A stretch of DNA of 47,797 nucleotides, from NCBI GenBank assembly GCA_018241645.1, contig JAFEDL010000035.1, positions 1 through 47,797 of the forward strand. Direction: 5' to 3'. This document shows, in pieces, positions 42,254 through 47,797 of the stretch. Position 1 is the first letter of the stretch. The number at the start of each line of letters is the position of its first letter. The notes beneath the pieces are model-generated. The model saw nothing but the letters and a program-made list of their open reading frames with translations. It had not been told where the DNA came from and ran no database searches. The DNA comes from Pseudomonadota bacterium. GTDB lineage: Bacteria > Pseudomonadota > Gammaproteobacteria > Burkholderiales > SG8-39. A program made the translations under genes and the position numbers.

Positions 42254-43237
42254 TCAAGGCCGCAACACGGCGGCGCCCGCCAGCCGCCCCGCGCGCAGGT
42301 CGTCCAGCGCTTCGTTGGCCTGCGCAAGGCCGTAGGCAACGGTCTGCACGCGCAGTCGCGCCTGCGCGGCGATCCGCATGAATGCCTCGCCGTCGGCGCG
42401 CGTGAGGTTGGCCACCGACCGGATGCTGCGCTCGCCCCACAGGAGGGAATATGCGAACGTGGGAATCTCGCTCATGTGGATGCCGCCACAGACCACCGTC
42501 CCGCCCTTCACCACTTGCGCGAGGGCGGCCGGCACGAGCGCGCCCACGGGCGCAAAGATCAGCGCGGCATCGAGCGGCTCAGGCGGCGTAGCACCGGACG
42601 CGCCGGCCCAGTGCGCGCCGCATTCCAGGGCGAACGCCTGCGCCTGCGCATCGCCCGGGCGCGTGAATGCGAAGACGCGCCGGCCCTGGTGGCGCGCCAC
42701 CTGCGCAACAAGGTGCGCGGCGGCGCCGAATCCGTAGATCCCGATCGCCTGCGCGTCGCCGGCCATGGCGAGCGTCCGGTACCCGATCAAGCCGGCGCAC
42801 AGCAGCGGCGCAGCCTCTTCATCCGCATACGCCTCGGGAATCGCCAGGCAATACGCCTCGTCGGCCAGCGCGAATTCGGCATAGCCGCCGTCGAGGTGAA
42901 AGCCGGTGAAACGCGCGCCGTCGCACAGGTTCTCGCGGCCGCTGCGGCAGTAACGGCAGGTCCCGCACGTACCGCCGAGCCACGGCACGCCTACGCGGTC
43001 GCCGACGCGAAATCGCTCCGCCCCGGGCCCGGCCGCGGCGACGCAGCCGACGATTTCGTGTCCCGGCGTGACCGGGAGGCGCCCGCCGGCGAGCTCGCCG
43101 TCGGCGATGTGCAGGTCGGTGCGGCAGACGCCGCAGGCACACACGCGCAGCAGCAGTTGGCGCGGCCCGGGTTCGGGCACCGCCACGACTTCGCTCACCA
43201 GCCCGGCGCGCGGGGCATGCACGCGCATCGCCCGCAT
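42254..43237 (-). CDS. Zinc-dependent alcohol dehydrogenase
   Basis: 327 aa MDR-family dehydrogenase. Catalytic zinc: CGVCRTDLH and GHEIVG; structural zinc: CGTCRYCRSGRENLC; cofactor site: IGIYGFGAAAHL. This is the zinc-binding AdhA-like class often found in stress and fermentation loci. I start it at ATG 43237 (MRAMRVHAPRAG) because it matches the family N-terminus; a GTG at 43252 is the longer option. It is third in a leftward operon after the hibernation factor and a small unknown gene, all under the FNR-type box at 43970. Confidence 0.9.
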   Translation of the reverse strand: MRAMRVHAPRAGLVSEVVAVPEPGPRQLLLRVCACGVCRTDLHIADGELAGGRLPVTPGHEIVGCVAAAGPGAERFRVGDRVGVPWLGGTCGTCRYCRSGRENLCDGARFTGFHLDGGYAEFALADEAYCLAIPEAYADEEAAPLLCAGLIGYRTLAMAGDAQAIGIYGFGAAAHLVAQVARHQGRRVFAFTRPGDAQAQAFALECGAHWAGASGATPPEPLDAALIFAPVGALVPAALAQVVKGGTVVCGGIHMSEIPTFAYSLLWGERSIRSVANLTRADGEAFMRIAAQARLRVQTVAYGLAQANEALDDLRAGRLAGAAVLRP

Positions 43238-43259
43238 GCCGGCCGCGTTCACGCGCGGC

Positions 43260-43544
43260 TCAGTGGTCTTCCAGCCGCGGAACGCCCTCCTCGGCCAGTT
43301 CGCCGGTGTCGGGGTCCACCCAGCCGGAGATGCCCACTTCGTCTTCGGCCTCTTCCAGGGATTCGCCGGGCTCGAGTTCGGCCTCGCTCTGCAGCTGCAT
43401 GTGCTGCTGCGCTTCGCGCGAAGTGCGGAACGGCCCGAACTCGCGGTCGTCCTCGAGGCTCTGCCAGTAAAAGCCGTCCGGGCGCTCGATCACGCGGCTC
43501 GGGTCGCGTTCCGGGGGCGGCGCGGGGATTTTGCGACGCGTCAT
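43260..43544 (-). CDS. Small acidic hypothetical protein
   Basis: 94 aa with a basic start (MTRRKIPAPPPERDPSR), a middle with aromatic residues (DGFYWQSLEDDREFGPFRTS) that looks like a small folded unit, and an acidic, Glu-rich C-terminus ending in VDPDTGELAEEGVPRLEDH. I recognise no named family. Its ATG is fused to the stop of the hibernation factor gene (ATGA at 43544-43541), and the dehydrogenase follows, so it is part of that operon. Confidence 0.65.
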   Translation of the reverse strand: MTRRKIPAPPPERDPSRVIERPDGFYWQSLEDDREFGPFRTSREAQQHMQLQSEAELEPGESLEEAEDEVGISGWVDPDTGELAEEGVPRLEDH

Positions 43545-43915
43545 TCCGCCTCTCCCTGCGGCACTTCCGGCGCCGATTGCGGTGCGGCCGCGTGCGTTTT
43601 CACGAATCCCCGCTTCACCCGCAGGTTTTCCTCGACCTGGCGTTTCATCGCATCGAAGGCGTCCCGCAACGCCACGTACACGTCCTCGTCGTGCGAGCGG
43701 TTGGCCACGAGCTCCTTGCCCGGGACGCGCACGTCGACGACGACCTGGAAGTGGCGGCCCTGGCGGTGGTGCTTGCGCGATTCCTCGACGGTGACCCGGC
43801 AGCTGGTAATGTTGGGGTCGAATTCGGACAGTTTCGCCGCCTTGTCGCGGATGCGCGCATCCAGCGCCTCGGAATGGGGCATGTCGCGCACGGTGATTTG
43901 CAGGGGAACTTGCAT
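43541..43915 (-). CDS. hpf: Ribosome hibernation promoting factor/RaiA family protein
   Basis: 124 aa. The RaiA/HPF ribosome-binding fold is visible: VPLQITVRDMPHSEALDARIRDK, AAKLSEFDP, VTVEESRKHHRQG, FQVVVDVRVPGKEL and ALRDAFDAMKRQVEE. A short Pro/Ala tail follows; there is no long-HPF dimerisation domain. Such proteins bind the 30S decoding region and silence ribosomes in stationary phase. The ATG at 43915 lies 61 bases from the centre of a perfect FNR palindrome, so low-oxygen control is likely. Confidence 0.88.
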   Translation of the reverse strand: MQVPLQITVRDMPHSEALDARIRDKAAKLSEFDPNITSCRVTVEESRKHHRQGRHFQVVVDVRVPGKELVANRSHDEDVYVALRDAFDAMKRQVEENLRVKRGFVKTHAAAPQSAPEVPQGEAE

Positions 43916-43969
43916 GTGAACCTCCTTGGTCGTTTCATAACCAAGCTAACAGGCACTTCGGGGTCAATC

Positions 43970-43983
43970 TTGATCCTGATCAA
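43970..43983. promoter_or_regulatory. Perfect FNR-type palindrome between divergent operons
   Basis: TTGATCCTGATCAA, an exact TTGAT-N4-ATCAA match. It is centred 61 bases before hpf (leftward) and 67 before the small rightward gene. Rightward, CAGAAT (44006-44011, 4 of 6) sits exactly 32 bases from the box centre, as expected of a class II FNR promoter. Leftward the -10 is unclear. Confidence 0.7.
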
Positions 43984-44043
43984 ACGGGCGGGATGCGCCT
44001 GCGCCCAGAATCGTTTCCACTCGCATTGGGAAGCACAACCACC

Positions 44044-44316
44044 ATGATCGATATCGAAGAAGCCCGCAAGCTGGTGCATGCCCTCGAAAGGGACCTCGAC
44101 AAGGTACAGGGCGGGACCGCGAATATCCAGACCCTCAGGCAGGAAGTCGAAACGCTGCGCAAAGTGCTGCAGACGCCCGAACCCGGCCACGGCTGGGTGC
44201 GCGACGCGCTGGAGGGCCTGCACTCGAGCATCCAGGAGGGCGTAGACACCGCGAAGCTCGATGCGATCGTCGCGGGCAGGTACATCGCCGCGATCGCCAA
44301 GATGCTCGGCCTGTAG
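44044..44316 (+). CDS. Small coiled-coil-like protein (DUF4404-like)
   Basis: 90 aa, probably all helical: MIDIEEARKLVHALERDLDK at the start, a heptad-like stretch NIQTLRQEVETLRKVLQTPE, then GWVRDALEGLHSSIQEGVDT and a short C-terminal helix. It resembles small proteins of the DUF4404 type in size and pattern; the match is not certain. First gene of the rightward operon under the FNR palindrome, 30 bases before the cyclic-diphosphoglycerate synthetase-like gene. Confidence 0.6.
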   Translation: MIDIEEARKLVHALERDLDKVQGGTANIQTLRQEVETLRKVLQTPEPGHGWVRDALEGLHSSIQEGVDTAKLDAIVAGRYIAAIAKMLGL

Positions 44317-44346
44317 GGCCGCGCGCCCTCCGGAGGGGCAGGAAAC

Positions 44347-45702
44347 ATGGAAACCCAAGGGGCCAACCGCCGCAACGTGCTCATCCTCGGCGCGGCCGGC
44401 CGCGACTTCCACAATTTCAACGTCTGCTACCGCGGCCGCCCTGCCTGCCGCGTGGTGGCGTTCACCGCGACCCAGATTCCCGGGATCGCGGCCCGGACCT
44501 ACCCGGCGGCGCTCTGCGGGCCGGACTACCCCGAGGGGATCCCGATCCACGCCGAATCGGACCTCGCGCGGCTGATCGCGGAACTGCGCGTGGACGAAGT
44601 CGCCTTCTGCTACAGCGACGTGACCCACGCGCACGTGATGCACCTGGCCTCGATCGCGATCGCCAACGGCGCCTCGTTCCGGCTGCTCGGACCGCGCGAC
44701 ACCATGCTCGAATCGCCGGTCCCCGTGATCGCGGTGGTCGCCGCGCGCACCGGCGCCGGCAAGAGCACGGTCACCCGCTACCTCGCGCACACCCTCAAGC
44801 TCGCGGGCCGGCGGCCGGTCGTCGTGCGCCATCCGATGCCGTACGGCCGCTTCGACCGCGGCGTGGAGCGCTACGCGGAGTGGGAGGACTTCCTGTCGGC
44901 CGACCTGACCTTCGAGGAAATGGAGGAATACCAGCCGCACGTGGACGACGGCACCGTCGTCTACGCCGGCATCGACTACGCCAACGTGCTCGCGCAGGCC
45001 GCGGCCGAATCGGACGTGATCCTGTGGGACGGCGGCAACAACGACCTGCCGTTCTTCCGGCCCGCGCTGACCGTCACGCTGCTCGACCCGACGCGGCCGG
45101 GCGAGGAGGACGCCTACTTTCCGGGCGAAGCCAACGTGCGCGCGGCCGACGTGCTGGTCATCGGCAAGGCCAACGCGGCCTCCGCGGCGCAGGTGGGCGC
45201 AAGCCGGGACGCCGGCCGCGCCCTCAACCCGCGCGCGACCATCCTCGAGATGGACTTCGCCTACTCGGTGGACCGGCCGGCCCTGGTCCGCGACCGCAAG
45301 GTGCTGGTGGTGGAGGACGGCCCGTCGGTCACGCACGGCGGCCTCGGGGAAGCCGGGGGCGCGCGCGCAGCGCGGCAGTACGGCGCCACGCTGGTGGATC
45401 CGCGGCCCTACGCGACCGGCTCGATCGCCGCCGCCTATGCGCAATTCCCGCACCTCGGCCCGGTGATGCCGGCGCTCGGCTACAGCGCGCAGCAGCGCGA
45501 GGACCTGCGCCAGTCGATCGCCAACGTGCCGTGCGACTCGATCGTGCTCGGCACGCCCGCCGACCTGGTGACGCTGCTCGGGATCGAAAGGCCGGTGGCG
45601 CGGGTAAGCTACCGGGCGCGCGACCTGCCCGGGGATTCGCTCTCCGCGCTGGTCCTGGAACGCCTGCAGGGAGCACCGCTCCGCAACCCGGAGGCAGCAT
45701 GA
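44347..45702 (+). CDS. Cyclic 2,3-diphosphoglycerate synthetase-like P-loop protein
   Basis: 451 aa. An N-terminal Rossmann-like segment (RNVLILGAAGRDFHNFNV) is followed by a P-loop AARTGAGKST (132-141) and the family-typical KLAGRRPVVVRHPMPYG, ILWDGGNNDLPFF and VLVIGKANAAS. It matches the archaeal enzyme that closes 2,3-diphosphoglycerate into the cyclic form using ATP, and bacterial homologues of unproved function. A GGAGGGG RBS lies about 10 bases before the ATG. The stop is fused to the start of the Lon-like protease gene (ATGA). Confidence 0.82.
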   Translation: METQGANRRNVLILGAAGRDFHNFNVCYRGRPACRVVAFTATQIPGIAARTYPAALCGPDYPEGIPIHAESDLARLIAELRVDEVAFCYSDVTHAHVMHLASIAIANGASFRLLGPRDTMLESPVPVIAVVAARTGAGKSTVTRYLAHTLKLAGRRPVVVRHPMPYGRFDRGVERYAEWEDFLSADLTFEEMEEYQPHVDDGTVVYAGIDYANVLAQAAAESDVILWDGGNNDLPFFRPALTVTLLDPTRPGEEDAYFPGEANVRAADVLVIGKANAASAAQVGASRDAGRALNPRATILEMDFAYSVDRPALVRDRKVLVVEDGPSVTHGGLGEAGGARAARQYGATLVDPRPYATGSIAAAYAQFPHLGPVMPALGYSAQQREDLRQSIANVPCDSIVLGTPADLVTLLGIERPVARVSYRARDLPGDSLSALVLERLQGAPLRNPEAA

Positions 45703-47797
45703 GCACGAGGATTCCGCCCGACCAGCTCGCACACCGCTGCGACCCGGCCGCATTCGGCTTCGCCACCACCGCCGAGCTGCCGGACCTCGACGACGCGCCC
45801 GGCCAGGGCCGCGCCGCCGAGGCGGTCGGGTTCGGCGTGGACATGGGCCACGAGGGCTACAACCTGTTCGTCATGGGCCCGCCCGGCAGCGGGCGCCACC
45901 GGCTCGTGCGGGCCGCCATCGCCGCGCGCGGCGACGGGGTGCCCCATCCGCCCGACTGGGTCTACGTGAACAACTTCGAGGACCCGCACCGGCCGATCGC
46001 CATCGACCTGCCGCCGGGCGGCGCGCTGAAGCTGCGCGACGCCATCGCGGCGCTGGTGGACGAACTTCGCGCCGGCATCCCCGCGGTGTTCGAGAGCGAG
46101 GAGTACAGCTCGCGCGTCGAGAGCATCGACGCGGAGTTCAAGGAGCGCCACGAAAAGGCCTTCAGCGACCTCGGCGAGGAAGCCGGCGCACAGCAGCTCG
46201 CGCTGCTGCGCACCCCGGCGGGATTCGCGTTCGCGCCGGTCAAGGACGGCGAGATCATGGGGCCCGACGTGTTCGCCAAGCTGCCCGAGGACGAGCAGAA
46301 GAAGATCGAAGCGGCAATCCCGGTCCTGCAGGAGAAGCTGGAGAAGATCCTGCGCGAGGCCATGCGCTGGCGCAAGGAGCGCGTCGAGCGCATCAAGGCG
46401 CTGAACCGCGAGATGACGATGATGGTGACCGGCCACCTCGTCGAGGACCTCAAGCGGGACTACGCCGCGCTGCCCAAGGTGGTGGCCCATCTCGACGCCC
46501 TGCAGGCAGACGTGCTCGACAACGCGGACGACTTCAAGAAGCCCGCCGAAGGCGAACAGCCGCTGATGCGCTTCGTGCAGTCCGACGACGGGCAGCTGCG
46601 CCGGTACCTGGTCAACGTGCTGGTGGACCACTCGCCCCCCAACGGCCTGCCGGTCGTGGACACCGACCATCCCACCCACCAGAACCTGGTCGGGCGCATC
46701 GACCACGTGGCCCGGTTCGGCACGCTGGTGACCGACTTCAGCCAGATCAAGGCCGGCGACCTGCATCGCGCGAACGGCGGCTACCTGCTGCTCGATGCGG
46801 CCCGGGTGCTCACCGAACCGTTCGCCTGGGCGGGCCTCAAGCGGGCCCTGCAGCGCCGCGAGATCCGCATCGAATCGCTCGCGGACATGTACGGCGGCGT
46901 AAGCACCAGCTCGCTCGCCCCCGAGCCCATCCCCCTCAACGTCAAGGTGATCCTGTTCGGCGATCGCAGGCTGCTCTACCTGCTCGCCGAGTACGACCCG
47001 GATTGCGCCAACCTGTTCCGCGTGGTCGCCGATTTCGAAGACGACCTGGATCGCGGAGATACGAGCAACCTGCAGTATGCGCAGCTGGCCGGTACGCTTG
47101 CGCGGCGCGAAAAGCTGCTGCCCCTCGGGCGCGAAGCGGTCGCCCGCGTGATCGACCACGCCTCGCGCCGCGCGGGGGATACGAAAAAGCTGAGCGCGGA
47201 CGTGCGCGGCCTCGAGGACCTGCTGAAGGAAGCCGACTACCACGCCCGCCACGCGGCCCGGCCGGCCATTGCGCCGGAGGACGTGGCGCTGGCGGTCGAG
47301 GCGCAGCGGCGCCGCGCGAGCCGGCTGCACGAGGGCATGCAGGAGGCGATCGTGCGCGGCAAGCTGTTGATCGACACCGACGGCGCCAAAGTCGGCCAGG
47401 TGAACGGCCTGTCGGTGTACCAGCTCGGCGACTACGCGTTCGGCCAGCCGACGCGCATCACCGCCACCACGCGCCTCGGCGAAGGACAGGTGATCGACAT
47501 CCAGCGCGAAGTGCAGATGGGCGGCGCGATCCATTCCAAGGGCGTGATGATCCTCGCCGCCTACTTGGGCTCGCGCTATTCGGGCAGCCGCACGCTTGCG
47601 CTGTCGGCCAGCCTCGTGTTCGAGCAGACCTACGGCGCGGTGGACGGCGACAGCGCGTCGCTGGCCGAGCTGTGCGCGCTGCTGTCCTCGCTCTCCGGCG
47701 TGCCGCTGCTGCAATCGATGGCCGTGACGGGCTCGATCAACCAGCTCGGCGAGGTGCAGCCGATCGGCGCGGCCAACGAGAAGATCGAGGGCTTCTT
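45699..47797 (+). CDS. Lon-like AAA+ protease, AAA_32/LonB type (partial at right edge)
   Basis: 699 codons are visible and the gene continues past the window. The N-terminus has a modified P-loop, GPPGSGRH (60-67), with Arg-His where Lys-Ser/Thr is usual; a coiled-coil-rich insert follows (about 120-270), then a second AAA-type part (DFSQIKAGDLHRANGGYLLLD) and a Lon protease domain. The catalytic dyad is Ser652 in DGDSAS and Lys695 in GAANEKIEGF, 43 residues apart as in E. coli Lon (679/722). Coupled by ATGA to the preceding gene. It probably degrades selected proteins during stress. Confidence 0.9.
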   Translation, partial: MSTRIPPDQLAHRCDPAAFGFATTAELPDLDDAPGQGRAAEAVGFGVDMGHEGYNLFVMGPPGSGRHRLVRAAIAARGDGVPHPPDWVYVNNFEDPHRPIAIDLPPGGALKLRDAIAALVDELRAGIPAVFESEEYSSRVESIDAEFKERHEKAFSDLGEEAGAQQLALLRTPAGFAFAPVKDGEIMGPDVFAKLPEDEQKKIEAAIPVLQEKLEKILREAMRWRKERVERIKALNREMTMMVTGHLVEDLKRDYAALPKVVAHLDALQADVLDNADDFKKPAEGEQPLMRFVQSDDGQLRRYLVNVLVDHSPPNGLPVVDTDHPTHQNLVGRIDHVARFGTLVTDFSQIKAGDLHRANGGYLLLDAARVLTEPFAWAGLKRALQRREIRIESLADMYGGVSTSSLAPEPIPLNVKVILFGDRRLLYLLAEYDPDCANLFRVVADFEDDLDRGDTSNLQYAQLAGTLARREKLLPLGREAVARVIDHASRRAGDTKKLSADVRGLEDLLKEADYHARHAARPAIAPEDVALAVEAQRRRASRLHEGMQEAIVRGKLLIDTDGAKVGQVNGLSVYQLGDYAFGQPTRITATTRLGEGQVIDIQREVQMGGAIHSKGVMILAAYLGSRYSGSRTLALSASLVFEQTYGAVDGDSASLAELCALLSSLSGVPLLQSMAVTGSINQLGEVQPIGAANEKIEGF

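Overview
The window is GC-rich, Gram-negative chromosomal DNA. It has a complete cytochrome c maturation set of system I (ccmABCD and ccmEFGHI), outer-membrane proteins (a TpsB transporter and a porin), a FAD/2Fe-2S reductase and FNR-type promoter boxes. Together with the protein style this suggests a betaproteobacterium (Burkholderiales, Rhodocyclales or Nitrosomonadales-like). That placement is inference: there is no rRNA or other phylogenetic marker here. I found no tRNA, rRNA, IS element, prophage or CRISPR array.

Layout. (1) 1-2006, minus strand: a two-partner secretion transporter (TpsB), followed by the first 34 codons of a probable exported partner running off the left edge. (2) 2450-11080: cytochrome c maturation genes in two convergent blocks, ccmABCD (plus) and ccmE-F-G-H-I (minus), with a lower-GC regulatory-domain methyltransferase as the last gene of the minus block. 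(3) 11277-24039, plus strand: a tightly packed cluster with several ATGA overlaps. It encodes a tetraheme cytochrome c, a cyclic-nucleotide-binding/four-cluster ferredoxin fusion, a membrane protein with the His spacing of a di-heme cytochrome b, a membrane-anchored decaheme cytochrome with a Cys-rich N-terminus, a pentaheme cytochrome, a porin, a membrane-anchored NADH/FAD/2Fe-2S reductase, a degenerate cyclase-FHA protein and a TagH-like FHA protein with phospho-threonine-like repeats. (4) 24059-33295, minus strand: metabolic and miscellaneous genes (M20 peptidase, enoyl-CoA hydratase, GIY-YIG-like protein, small membrane protein, hydrolase, acyl-CoA ligase, metallophosphoesterase, form II CoxL-like molybdoenzyme subunit). 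(5) 33365-47797: a stress or low-oxygen island with a P-type ATPase, CFA synthase, GroEL paralogue, alanine dehydrogenase, Hsp20, an APH-like/kinase fusion, alcohol dehydrogenase, ribosome hibernation factor, a cyclic 2,3-diphosphoglycerate synthetase-like protein and a Lon-like protease cut by the right edge. Four FNR/Anr/Dnr-type palindromes lie in its promoter regions.

How it may work together. The ccm genes would mature the 19 c-type hemes encoded next door. The reductase, ferredoxin fusion and di-heme b protein could pass electrons between NADH or quinone and the periplasmic multiheme cytochromes beside a dedicated porin, under ligand (cNMP) and FHA-type control. This regulated electron-transfer cluster is the best candidate in the window for an undescribed system. 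The right-hand island looks like an oxygen-responsive survival regulon: membrane remodelling, chaperones, ribosome hibernation and proteolysis. The biochemical roles of both are inferred from motifs and gene order only.
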